The notes beneath the pieces are model-generated. The model was not told where the DNA came from. It ran no database searches and saw nothing but the letters and a program-made list of their open reading frames with translations. A stretch of DNA of 64,000 bases from assembly GCA_963971575.1 (NCBI GenBank), contig OZ020620.1, positions 41,206,924-41,270,923 of the forward strand, given 5' to 3'. A program made the position numbers and the translations under genes. Origin of the DNA: Liopterus haemorrhoidalis. Taxonomy: Eukaryota > Arthropoda > Insecta > Coleoptera > Dytiscidae. Below are positions 46,641-58,425 of the stretch, in pieces (the stretch's first letter is position 1; every line of letters begins with the position of its first letter).

Positions 46641-47279
46641 AGTAGCAGCCGCAAATGTCGCACTAAAATTTGTAATTGTATAACTGCATAATATATAGCT
46701 ATATAATAAATAGCTAAGCATTTTTACTTGTAAAAGGAAAGCACCTATTTTTTCTACAGCATAGTGGTGGTTTTAAGTTTTTTGAAAAACACAATTATTA
46801 AGTTTTAGGGATTGTTTAGGGGATTCAACGAGAAAAATCTATGTGCAGGGATAGAAAGTATGTTACCGAAGGTTGCAAAATACACTTTTTTCCTACCGCT
46901 TTCGGGTATTTTCGAATTTTCTGGGATATGCGATTTTTTACCATATTTTGACTTAGGGGAATCAACGATTAAAATCTACCCTCAAAGATGGTGTAGACCA
47001 TATTTTTTCTAAATCTTATCTCTACCTCTTAAGGGTAGTTCTATTTTTCCTGTAGTTTTTGCGATTTCATTATCAATTTCAGTATTTTCCAAAATATTCA
47101 GTATTGCTGCTATTGCTATTACATTCCATATTATTTAAATTGTTCAGATAGACGTAAAAAAAGAATTCACAGTATGAAGAACGAATGCGAATGAAAATGA
47201 CCACTTGTAGATTTTAAGTGACAAATTTGCGAATATGTTAAATTGAATTCAAGAATAGGCTTCGGGCTCAAACCTCTCA
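46641..47279. other. intergenic, no gene seen
   Basis: AT-rich; the 66-codon frame at 46812 has no recognisable motif. Confidence 0.4.
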
Positions 47280-47287
47280 TAACTAAT

Positions 47288-47442
47288 CATTGGTGGATTA
47301 AGTTGCTTGGGGGCCCTGGGCGGTAAAATTAAAATGGGCCCTCATTATTTTAAATAGAATAGAAATATTTGTATATAAGCCTCGGTGCCCCCCTACAACT
47401 ACGTGTGCCCCGGGCTGCCGCCTACCGCTTAATCCGCCTCTG
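47288..47442. mobile_element. 155-bp hAT MITE with 8-bp duplication
   Basis: Ends CATTGGTGGATTAAG and CTTAATCCGCCTCTG are imperfect inverted repeats. taactaat flanks both sides exactly (47280-47287 and 47443-47450). The interior is a GC-rich GGGCCC-type sequence. Confidence 0.85.
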
Positions 47443-47861
47443 TAACTAATCTTACGCATACGCAAAGGTGCATATGATTTCGAAAATAGGGCCTCAGACC
47501 TATAGATAAAAAGGTGCTTTATTAGATGCGATTGGCGACATTGTTTTGTCCTAACGTTATATATGTAAAGTAAAATTGTCAATTTTAATTCACTGTAAAT
47601 GTTGTTATTATCATTTTATGTATACATAATTTAAAATTACGTATTATATTTATTATAAAACTTTATTTTTTATGTTAATCACTTGAAGTTTTTAATGTTG
47701 GCAGCAATTTTGTTTTTAACGTTTAACCGTTCAAACTTGTCTTTTCAAACTAAAGTGATCATTTTTGTTGAGTTTATAACATATTAAGTAAATAAAGGTA
47801 CAAATTTAGTGGTTATTTAATTATTTATAACATTGATTGTGACTTTAATTATCTTTTACAG

Positions 47862-49693
47862 AAGTTTCTATATTGGAAACTGAAATTAATGGTGCATATT
47901 ATGAAAATGAAATAAAGACGCATGTAGATAAAGTTTCTGTTGAAAAATTGAGTTTTCCAGATATAGCAATGAATAAAGAAAATACAAGACCAACAAAATC
48001 ACTATCTAGAGTGTGTCAGTCGATTGAAACACCAGCAAAATCACTATCTATTGTGTGTCAGCCGATAGAAACTTCAGCGAAATCATTATCTACTTTGGGT
48101 CAGTCGATAGAAAAACCAGCAAAATCTCTGTCTACAGTGTGTCAACTGATAGACACTCCAGCAAAATCACTATCTACTGTGTGCCAGTCGATAGGAATGC
48201 CAACAAAATCAATATCTACAGTATTTCAGCCGATAGAAACTTCAGCGAAATCACTATCTACGGTGTGTCAGCCGATAGAAACTCCAGTGAAATCACTATC
48301 TACGGTGTGTCAGTCGATAGAAAATCCAGCGAAATCACTATCTACGGTGTGTCAGCCTATAGAAACTTCAGCGAAATCACTATCTACAGTTTGTCAGCCA
48401 ATAGAAACTTCAGCAAAATCACTATCTACGTTCTGTCAGCCGATAGAAACTTCAGCAAAATCACTATCTACTGTATCTCAGTCGATAGGAATACCAGGAA
48501 AATCCCTATCTGCAGTATGTCATCCGATAGAAACTTCAGTGAAATCACAATTAACAGTATGTCAGCCAATAGAAACATCGAATGAGGTACAAGAACAAAC
48601 ATTAAAGAAAGTAAGCTGTCAATCTAATCAATTATCTGGAACTCATTTAATGAAAACTCCTTTGAGAGATGCAAGTCTGAATACGAATGTCAGTTGTCAA
48701 CAGTCACAAGAAAAATTCCAATCTACGCCATCGACATCGTACAAGAGTGGAAAAAGTATGAACTATGCATGTTTAGCTCAGAGTGATTCAAGATTAACTT
48801 ATAAAACTTCTGAAGAATTATATAAAGAATCTAAATTAACTAGTCGTGAGTCACAAACGTCGAGTGAAGAATCAACTAAAGCTGCCCAAGCAAGCGTTAA
48901 AGTTTGGACGTTAGCTGACTTTGATATTGGTACACCACTCGGGAAAGGAAAATTTGGTAACGTTTATTTAGCTCGTGAAAAGAAATCAAAGTTTATAGTA
49001 GCATTAAAAGTACTGTTTAAAAGTGCTATTAAAAAATCTGATATTGAACATCAAGTGCGTCGTGAAATTGAAATACAAACCCATCTACGACATCCTAATA
49101 TTTTACGAATGTATGGATATTTTCATGATGAAAGTCGAGTGTATTTAATTTTGGAATATGCTCCCGGTGGAGCTTGTTATAAAGAATTACAGAGTCAAAC
49201 GAATAAACGGTTCGATGAAAAAAGAACGGCAACTTATATAATGCAGTTGGCGAGTGCTTTAAAATATTGCCATACTAAAAAAGTAATACATCGTGATATA
49301 AAACCTGAAAATTTATTACTCGGAACGAAAGGTGAATTGAAAATTGCTGATTTTGGTTGGTCCGTACATGCTCCATCATCTCGCCGATCTACTTTATGTG
49401 GAACGCTTGATTATTTACCTCCCGAGATGGTACAGGGTAAAATGCATAATGAAAGAGTAGATTTATGGAGTTTAGGTGTTTTGTGTTTTGAATTTTTGGT
49501 CGGTAAACCACCATTTGAAGCAAAAAGTTTTGAAGAAACATATCGACGAATTAGTAAAGCAATTTATCAGTTCCCGGAATTTATTTCTGAAGGTGCTAAA
49601 GACCTTATACGTCAGTTACTCGTTATTAATCCAGAAGAAAGACTTAGCCTTGACGGGGTACTTAATCACTATTGGGTTTTGGAAAATTTGTAA
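47862..49693 (+). CDS. aurA: Aurora A-like mitotic serine/threonine kinase (main exon)
   Basis: An acceptor TTTTACAG at 47861 opens this exon with two bases of a split codon; a short first exon with the start codon must lie upstream and was not found. The first in-frame ATG is 47969. Residues from 47900: KEN box (47975-47983), then 14 exact-length 14-residue repeats (47996-48583), a Ser/Thr-rich linker, and a complete kinase domain from about 48906. Visible are [40 protein letters not shown], the activation loop RRSTLCGT, and [29 protein letters not shown] and Y-R-R-I-S favour Aurora A over B. It acts at centrosomes and the spindle by family knowledge. AATAAA follows at 49763. Confidence 0.93.
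47996..48583 (+). repeat. 42-bp coding tandem repeat, 14 copies, in Aurora
   Basis: Fourteen units with no length variation: 588 bp exactly. The consensus residues are [14 protein letters not shown], with substitutions mainly at positions 6-9 and 11-14. Because 42 is a multiple of 3, other frames stay open too (48055-48585, +1 frame), which is a shadow. Confidence 0.97.
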
Positions 49694-49762
49694 TTGTATT
49701 TCATTCTGATCATACGCATTTTATGTGATGCTGATTTTTTTTTATTATGTATGTTTAGTTAC

Positions 49763-49768
49763 AATAAA
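49763..49768 (+). terminator. poly(A) signal of the Aurora gene
   Basis: AATAAA 70 bp past the stop codon, the first canonical hexamer. Confidence 0.6.
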
Positions 49769-50034
49769 TATATTTATAATCATTTTATTTGTGACAATGT
49801 TTTTAATTTAATAGAATATAATTTTGTATGTTTGTTACTTTATTAAAATAATGGTATTTAAATTTGTTATTTTCAATTTTTATACCCTTCTTCAAAATCT
49901 AGTGCTTGTACAAAAACCGATTGGAAAAAACCGGTTTATCAAATTCCAGTATTTTCAAAAAACCGGTTTGCGAATTTTTACAAATATAAATATGTATATA
50001 TATACATAGTACAGCTTCTGACAGGACCGGCTCA

Positions 50035-50150
50035 AGGATAACTGGCGCCCCGATGCAAAAAAAAAAGTCTTCACCTCCCAAATCCAAGTGAACAGCAAAA
50101 AAAAAGGTCCTCACCTCCCAAATCCAAAATGCGGGACGAATGGTCACCCT
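50035..50150. repeat. short interspersed repeat shared with 59935-60120
   Basis: GGTCCTCACCTCCCAAAT recurs twice here and two or three times at 60030-60090, each followed by a run of A and a GCAAAAAA segment. It is a tandem/dispersed repeat, possibly of a hAT MITE; no gene. Confidence 0.6.
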
Positions 50151-50399
50151 ATTATGGTAAGCCATAAAATTTAAATAATTTGTCCAATTTTGGATTTTTT
50201 TGTTAGTGAGTTTCTCATATATGATATGTGCGACCAAAATTATTGACTAAAAGTCTTAAGGCCAATGAATTTTATTTGAAGATCAACACATAAAATTGGC
50301 ATTTTTTTTCAAAATGTGATTAAACGGCTTAAAAAGTTGCGACCATCTTTTAACCCAGCAACGGGCATATCTCATCATAGGCGCCCGCAGAAATTATTC

Positions 50400-50735
50400 T
50401 AGGGGGGGGGGGGGGCAAGACCAAAACATATATATATATAGATGTCATATTCGAACAATGCTTTCCACGTGGCGGGTCTGGGAACGATCCCCGCTGAGGA
50501 TAAACATTTATTTTCTAATTAAAAATGTGTTCTCTATACAGTAATACCCCGTTACTCGACTGCCTCTTAGCTCGACGTTTTGGCCACTCGACGTAAATGT
50601 CGAGAGTGAGAGTCGACGGAGCATCGCTATCAGACGCGTGATCGAGTACCGATCACGTGATACATATTTTGGTAAACAAAGCAAAATGAACGCATGGCCA
50701 GCAGTTCGCGCCTAGATATCTTGACGACAACAACT
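50400..50735. other. poly-G tract and Tigger-like terminal sequence
   Basis: A G run (about 13) at 50402-50415. At about 50540, CAGTAATACCCCGTTACTCG and CTCGACGT repeats resemble a Tigger-type left end without a partner; the satellite begins about 200 bp later, so it may have expanded inside that element. Confidence 0.45.
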
Positions 50736-50740
50736 CAGAT

Positions 50741-53700
50741 TTGCAACGGTTGGTTACACGGATGTACACATTTAAAAATTAGATTGACGTGCCACGGTTG
50801 GTTACATGGATGTACACATTTAAAAATTAGATTGACGTGTAACGGTTGGTTACATAGGTGTACACATTTAAAAATTAGATTGACATGCAACGGTTGGTTA
50901 CATGGATATACACATTTAAAAATTAGATTGACGTGTAACGGTTGGTTACACGGATGTACACATTTAAAAATTAGATTGACGTGTAACGGTTGGTTACATA
51001 GATGTACACATTTAAAAATTAGATTGACGTGCAACGGTTGGTTACATGGATATACACATTTAAAAATTAGATTGACGTGCAACGGTTGGTTACACGGATG
51101 TACACATTTAAAAATTAGATTGACGTGTAACGGTTGGTTACACGGATGTACACATTTAAAAATTAGATTGACGTGCAACGGTTGGTTACATAGATGTACA
51201 CATTTAAAACTTAGATTGACGTGCAACGGTTGGTTACACGGATGTACACATTTAAAAATTAGATTGACGTGCAACGGTTGGTTACACGGATATACACATT
51301 TAAAAATTAGATTGACGTGCAACGGTTTGTTACACGGATGTACACATTTAAAAATTAGATTGACGTGCAACAGATGGTTACATGGATGTACACATTTAAA
51401 AATTAGATTGACGTGCAACGGTTGGTTACACGGATGTACACATTTAAAAATTAGATTGACGTGTAACGGTTGGTTACATAGATGTACACATTTAAAAATT
51501 AGATTGAAGTGCAACGGTTGGTTACATGGATATACACATTTAAAAATTAGATTGACGTGCAATGCTTGGTTACACTAATGTACACATTTAAAAATTAGAT
51601 TGACGTGCAACGGTTGGTTACATGGATGTACTAATTTAAAAATTAGATTGACGTGCAACGGTTGGTTACATGGATGTACTAATTTAAAAATTAGATTGAC
51701 GTGCAACGGTTGGTTACATGGATGTACACATTTAAAAATTAGATTGACGTGCCACGGTTGGTTACATGGATGTACACATTTAAAAATTAGATTGACGTGC
51801 AACGGTTGGTTACATGGATATACACATTTAAAAATTAGATTGACGTGCAACGGTTGGTTACACGGATGTACACATTTAAAAATTAGATTGACGTGCAACG
51901 GTTGGTTACATAGATGTACACATTTAAAAATTAGATTGACGTGCAACGGTTGGTTACACGGATGTACACATTTAAAAATTAGATTGACGTGCAACGGTTG
52001 GTTACACGGATGTACACATTTAAAAATTAGATTGACGTGTAACGGTTGGTTACATAGCTGTACACATTTAAAAATTAGATTGACGTGCAACGGTTGGTTA
52101 CACGGATGTACACATTTAAAAATTAGATTGACGTGTAACGGTTGGTTACACGGATGTACACATTTAAAAATTAGATTGACGTGCAACGGTTGGTTACATA
52201 GATGTACACATTTAAAACTTAGATTGACGTGCAACGGTTGGTTACACGGATGTACACATTTAAAAATTAGATTGACGTGTAACGGTTGGTTACATAGATG
52301 TACACATTTAAAAATTAGATTGACATGCAACGGTTGGTTACACGGATGTACACATTTAAAAATTAGATTGACGTGTAACGGTTGGTTACACGGATGTACA
52401 CATTTAAAAATTAGATTGACGTGCAACGGTTGGTTACATAGATGTACACATTTAAAACTTAGATTGACGTGCAACGGTTGGTTACACGGATGTACACATT
52501 TAAAAATTAGATTGACGTGCAACGGTTGGTTACACGGATGTACACATTTAAAAATTAGATTGACGTGTAACGGTTGGTTACATAGATGTACACATTTAAA
52601 AATTAGATTGACGTGCAACAGTTGGTTACATGGATGTACACATTTAAAAATTAGATTGACGTGCAACGGTTGGTTACACGGATGTACACATTTAAAAATT
52701 AGATTGAAGTGCAACGGTTGGTTACATGGATATACACATTTAAAAATTAGATTGACGTGCAACGGTTGGTTACACGGATGTACACATTTAAAAATTAGAT
52801 TGACGTGCAACGGTTGGTTACATAGATGTACACATTTAAAAATTAGATTGAAGTGCAACGGTTGGTTACATGGATATACACATTTAAAAATTAGATTGAC
52901 GTGCAACGGTTGGTTACATGGATGTACACATTTAAAAATTAGATTGACGTGCCACGGTTGGTTACATGGATGTACACATTTAAAAATTAGATTGACGTGC
53001 AACGGTTGGTTACATGGATGTACATATTTAAAAATTAGATTGACGTGCAACGGTTGGTTACATGGATGTACACATTTAAAATTTAGATTGACGTGCCACG
53101 GTTGGTTACATGGATGTACACATTTAAAAATTAGATTGACGTGCCACGGTTGGTTACATGGATGTACACATTTAAAAATTAGATTGGCGTGCCACGGTTG
53201 GTTACATGGATGTACACATTTAAAAATTAGATTGACGTGCAACGGTTGGTTACATGGATGAACTAATTTAAAAATTAGATTGACGTCCAACGGTTGGTTA
53301 CATGAATATACACATTTAAAAATTTGATTGACGTGCAACAGTTGGTTACACGGATGAACACATTTAAAAATTAGATTGACGTGCCACGGTTGGTTACACG
53401 GATGTACACATTTAAAAATTAGATTGACGTGCCACGGTTGGTTATATGGATGTACACATTTAAAAATTAGATTGACGTGTAAGGGTTGGTTACATAGATG
53501 TACACATTTAAAAATTAGATTGATGTGCAACGGTTGGTTACATGGATATACACATTTAAAAATTAGATTGACGTGCAACGGTTGGTTACATGGATATACA
53601 CATTTAAAAATTAGATTGACGTGCCACGGTTGGTTACATGGATGTACACATTTAAAAATTAGATTGACGCGCCACGGTTGGTTACATGGATGTACACATT

Positions 53701-54562
53701 TAAAAATTAGATTGACGTGCCACGGTTGGTTACATGGATGTACACATTTAAAAATTAGATTGACGTGCAACGGTTGGTTACATGGATGTACACATTTAAA
53801 AATTAGATTGACGTGCAACGGTTGGTTACATGGATGTACACATTTAAAAATTACATTGACGTGCCACGGTTGGTTACATGGATGTACACATTTAAAAATT
53901 AGATTGACGTGCAACGGTTGGTTACATGGATGTACACATTTAAAAATTAGATTGACGTGCAACGGTTGGTTACATGGATGTACACATTTAAAATTTAGAT
54001 TGACGTGCCACGGTTGGTTACATGGATGTACATATTTAAAAATTAGATTGACGTGCCACGGTTGGTTACATGGATGTACACATTTAAAAATTAGATTGAC
54101 GTGCCACGGTTGGTTACATGGATGTACACATTTAAAAATTAGATTGACGTGCAACGGTTGGTTACATGGATGTACACATTTAAAAATTAGATTGACGTGC
54201 CACGGTTGGTTACATGGATGTACACATTTAAAAATTAGATTGACGTGCCACGGTTGGTTACATGGATGTACACATTTAAAAATTAGATTGACGTGCCACG
54301 GTTGGTTACATGGATGTACACATTTAAAAATTAGATTGACGTGCAACGGTTGGTTACATGGATGTACACATTTAAAAATTAGATTGACGTGCAACGGTTG
54401 GTTACATGGATGTACACATTTAAAAATTAGATTGACGTGCAACGGTTGGTTACATGGATGTACACATTTAAAAATTTGACGTGCCACGGCTGGTTTAATG
54501 GATGAACACATTTAAAACTTTGATAGACGTGCCACGGTTGGTTACACGGATGTTAACATTTT
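50741..54562 (+). repeat. 48-bp satellite, left arm (about 80 units)
   Basis: The unit in + orientation is TGACGTGCAACGGTTGGTTA followed by CATGGATGTACACATTTAAA and AATTAGAT (48 bp). Variant sites include CAACGG/CCACGG/TAACGG, CACGGA/CATGGA/CATAGAT, GATGTAC/GATATAC and AAAATT/AAACTT. Units 240 bp apart (52030-52269 and 52270-52500) are near-identical, showing five-unit duplications. CCACGG units dominate after about 52930. No stop occurs in either direction for long stretches because 48 is a multiple of three. I do not regard the repeat frames as genes. Confidence 0.97.
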
Positions 54563-56682
54563 AATCGTGTACATCCCTGTAACCAACCGTGGCACGTCAA
54601 TCTAATTTTTAAATGTGTACATCCATGTAACCAACCGTGGTACGTCAATCTAATTTTTAAATGTGTACATCTATGTAACCAACCATTGCACGTCAATCTA
54701 ATTTTTAAATGTGTACATCCGTGTAACCAACCGTTGCACGTCAATCTAATTTTTAAATGTGTACATCCGTGTAACCAACCGTTGCACGTCAATCTAATTT
54801 TTAAATGTGTACATCTATGTAACCAACCATTGCACGTCAATCTAATTTTTAAATGTGTACATCCGTGTAACCAACCGTTGCACGTCAATCTAATTTTTAA
54901 ATGTGTACATCCGTGTAACCAACCGTTGCACGTCAATCTAATTTTTAAATGTGTACATCCATGTAACCAACCGTTGCACGTCAATCTAATTTTTAAATGT
55001 GTACATCCATGTAACCAACCGTGGCCCGTCAATCTAATTTTTAAATGTGTACATCCGTGTAACCAACCGTTGCACGTCAATCAAATTTTTAAATGTGTAC
55101 ATCCATGTAACCAACCGTTGCACGTCAATCTAATTTTTAAATTAGTACATCCATGTAACCAACCGTTGCACGTCAATCTAATTTTTAAATGTGTACATCC
55201 GTGTAACCAACCATGGCACGTCAATCAAATTATTAAGCGTGTACATCCATGCAACCAACTGTGGTACGTCAATCTAATTTTTAAATGTGTACATCCGTTT
55301 AAACAACCGTTGCACGTCAATCTAATTTTTAAATGTGTACATCCGTGTAACCAACCGTTGCACGTCAATCTAATTTTTAAATGTGTACATCCATGTAACC
55401 AACTGTTGCACGTCAATCTAATTTTTAAATGTGTACATCCATGTAACCAACCGTTGCACGTCAATCTAAGTTTTAAATGTGTACATCTATGTAACCAACC
55501 CTTACACGTCAATCTAATTTTTAAATGTGTACATCTATGTAACCAACCGTTACACGTCAATCTAATTTTTAAATGTGTACATCCGTCTAACCAATCGTTG
55601 CACGTCAATCTAATTTTTAAATTAGTACATTCATGTAACCAACCGTTGCACGTCAATCTAATTTTTAAATGTGTACATCCGTGTAACTAACCATGGCACG
55701 TCAATCAAATTATTAAGCGTGTACATCCATGCAACCAACTGTGGTACGTCAATCTAATTTTTAAATGTGTACATCCGTTTAAACAACCGTTGCACGTCAA
55801 TCTAATTTTTAAATGTGTACATCCGTGTAACCAACCGTTGCACGTCAATCTAATTTTTAAATGTGTACATCCATGTAACCAACTGTTGCACGTCAATCTA
55901 ATTTTTAAATGTGTACATCCATGTAACCAACCGTTGCACGTCAATCTAAGTTTTAAATGTGTACATCTATGTAACCAACCCTTACACGTCAATCTAATTT
56001 TTAAATGTGTACATCTATGTAACCAACCGTTACACGTCAATCTAATTTTTAAATGTGTACATCCATGTAACCAACCGTTGCACGTCAATCTAATTTTTAA
56101 ATGTGTACATCCGTGTAACCAGCCGTTGCACGTCAATCTAATTTTTAAATGTGTATATCCATGTAACCAACCGTTGCACGTCAATCTAATTTTTAAATGT
56201 GTATATCCATGTAACCAACCGTTGCACATCAATCTAATTTTTAAATGTGTACATCTATGTAACCAACCCTTACACGTCAATCTAATTTTTAAATGTGTAC
56301 ATCCATATAACCAACCGTGGCACGTCAATCTAATTTTTAAATGTGTACATCCGTGTAACCAACTGTTGCACGTCAATCAAATTTTTAAATGTGTACATCC
56401 ATGTAACCAACCGTGGCACGTCAATCTAATTTTTAAATGTGTTCATCCGTGTAACCAACTGTTGCACGTCAATCAAATTTTTAAATGTGTATATCCATGT
56501 AACCAACCGTTGCACGTCAATCTAATTTTTAAATTAGTTCATCCATGTAACCAACCGTTACACGTCAATCAAATTTTTAAATGTGTAGATCCATGTAACT
56601 AACCGTGGTACGTCAATCTAATTTTTAAATGTGTACATCCATGTAATCAACCATGGCACGTCAATACAGTTTTTAAATTTAG
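54563..56682 (-). repeat. 48-bp satellite, right arm, inverted (about 44 units)
   Basis: The same unit as the left arm but reverse-complemented. Polarity switches at about 54563, where CACGGATGTTAACATTTTAA meets TCGTGTACATCCCTGTAACC. A 480-bp higher-order step is visible: 55211-55580 recurs at 55691-56060 almost without change, including rare units (AATTATTAAGCGTGTACATC and CCGTTTAAACAACCG). The array ends with decayed units near 56660. Confidence 0.97.
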
Positions 56683-56912
56683 TCACATTATGGTATTTTT
56701 TATCATACCTACAAAACCCTAAAAATCTCTGGGATTTAGAAAACTTGCACACTTCTATGGTAACGTTTAAAAACTAGTTCTAAGAAATGAAAAAAAAAAA
56801 TGAATTTTATTTAATTTGACATTTAAAGTTTTAAATTTTATAATAATAACTTTTGTACAAAATTACCAGCATATTTAAAATTTTAAAAATCAAAAAATTT
56901 CGAAGTTCATAA

Positions 56913-57728
56913 ATGGCAAAACCACAATTAATAACCAATATCCGTTGTTCATACTGTGGCAATCATATGTCAGTAGGGCCTTTTTTCGTTGACAAAAATG
57001 GTAAAAATGTTTGTGGTCGTTGTCCTCAACCAAAAGATGGATTCCTCAACAAAGCATATGAAGATTTATTATTAACAACTAACGCACTATTTCCTTGTAA
57101 AAATGAAACTGTAGGCTGTACTAACACTTACACATTGAATCATATGAAAGATCATGAATCAATATGCAAACACAGTAGACATCTGTGTCCAATTTTTGGT
57201 GAAGAAGAAAAATGTAATTGGTCGGGACCGTTTGATGCAATGGAAGAACATTTTCGTAAATATCATTCTAAAAATTTTATAGAATTACCATTTACAGATA
57301 CACCAAACATGGAAAAATCGTATTGTTATTGTTATTTAATTAAAACTTATGGATTTATGTTTTTACTAGAAGTAAAATGTGATATAATCGACGAAAAAAT
57401 AAGTCATTGCGTCTTTTTTATTGGTCCTACAGAACTAAGTTCGTTATTCAAGTATAAAATATTTATTGGTAATGATGGATCGCAGAATACAAGAACTAAA
57501 TCGGTGCAAACTTATGATAATTTTATGTTAAAAGATAAAGAAGAAAGTATTAGTGAAATTATAAATTGTACAATTCATAATATTGAATATATCATCTCAG
57601 AATTTGGTAATGAAGATCTCAAATTTGAACTTAAGTATGATACACTTTATATAAATATCAAATTGCATGCCTTCATTGTGAACAGAACCCACATCCTATG
57701 GATATCGCGTTCAACAGCACGCCAATGA
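56913..57728 (+). CDS. SINA-like (SIAH-type zinc finger) protein 1
   Basis: A 271-codon single-exon gene starting at the first ATG. It begins MAKPQLITNIRCSYCGNHMS with a degenerate RING-like C-x2-C, and C-x2-C at VCGRCP. Two SIAH-type fingers follow: C-x6-C-x12-H-x3-C (FPCKNETVGCTNTYTLNHMK) and C-x8-C-x11-H-x4-H (DAMEEHFRKYH). The remainder matches the substrate-binding (TRAF-like) half in pattern. By family it may bind proteins or act as a ubiquitin ligase, but the RING is reduced, so ligase activity is doubtful. The last 20 codons (LHAFIVNRTHILWISRSTARQ) run into an inverted repeat bounding a retroelement, so the native C-terminus may have been replaced. Confidence 0.75.
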   Translation: MAKPQLITNIRCSYCGNHMSVGPFFVDKNGKNVCGRCPQPKDGFLNKAYEDLLLTTNALFPCKNETVGCTNTYTLNHMKDHESICKHSRHLCPIFGEEEKCNWSGPFDAMEEHFRKYHSKNFIELPFTDTPNMEKSYCYCYLIKTYGFMFLLEVKCDIIDEKISHCVFFIGPTELSSLFKYKIFIGNDGSQNTRTKSVQTYDNFMLKDKEESISEIINCTIHNIEYIISEFGNEDLKFELKYDTLYINIKLHAFIVNRTHILWISRSTARQ

Positions 57729-57779
57729 GCTTGGAAGATGTGGAGGTATGAATATTATATTAAAATATTCATATCTCCT

Positions 57780-58425
57780 CAAGAAAGTTAAATCCTATAG
57801 TTTTTAACTATACAATTGATCTGTTCTCTTTAAAAAAAGTTAATATATTCAACGACTTAGGTGTTTACTTTGACAGTAAATTAAGATTTGATATTAATGT
57901 TAAAGAAACAATATCATCATGTTTAAAAACTATGGGATTTATATTACGTAACTGTCTGGCTTTCAGCCGACCAGACTGTTTGGTTGGTTTGTTTAAATCA
58001 CTTGTTTTAAGTAAGGTTGAATATGCTAATATAGTTTGGAGTCCTTATTACACCATTTATATAGGGATAGTGGAATCCTTGCAGCGCAAATTTACTAAGT
58101 ATCTCGATTACAAATTTTACAGAGAAAATCCCTCATCGTATGCTGACCGGCTTACTTCTATCACTTAACCGAATTGTCTAAGCGTAGAATGATAATCGGT
58201 ATGAACATATTATATAAAATTATTAATAATAAAATCCACTGTCCCGACTTGTTACAATACGTTAATTTTAACATTCCTGTGCAGACTACAACACATTCCC
58301 AGACATTTTACTGCAGTAACAGTGTTAGTAATGTTGGCTTTAATTCTCCAGTTAATATCATGATGCGATTAGTTAATGGTTTTCACAAAAATGTGACATA
58401 TTTTTTATGAGTTTCAACTAATATA
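57780..58425 (+). pseudogene. non-LTR retrotransposon RT remnant
   Basis: Frames 57932-58168 and 58174-58410, joined by a stop, read GVYFDSKLRFDINVKETISS, then CLKTMGFILRN, LVLSKVEYANIVWSPYY and NILYKIINNKI. This is the thumb and C-terminal part of a jockey/CR1-like reverse transcriptase. The catalytic core is absent. It sits between the two SINA-like genes. Confidence 0.75.

Noticed and set aside
48055..48585. Overlapping 176-codon frame in the Aurora repeat
   Set aside because: It is the +1 shadow of the 42-bp coding repeat; the kinase frame continues uninterrupted into a conserved domain.
49899..50237. 112-codon minus frame with VRTFFFAVHLDLGGEDFFFC
   Set aside because: Arises from the GGTCCTCACCTCCCAAAT repeat with A runs; the similar frame at 59844-60176 is the same repeat.
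50694..54511. Large open frames of 294, 275, 978, 553 and 367 codons over the satellite
   Set aside because: They are perfect periodic translations of the 48-bp unit in several frames on both strands, with no start context, no known domain and units that differ by simple point changes. They are artefacts of a stop-free unit.
54553..56602. Open frames of 143 to 334 codons in the inverted satellite arm
   Set aside because: Same unit on the other strand; no evidence of coding.
50741..56682. CRISPR array
   Set aside because: Units are contiguous, with no unique spacers, and the context is a eukaryotic nuclear genome.
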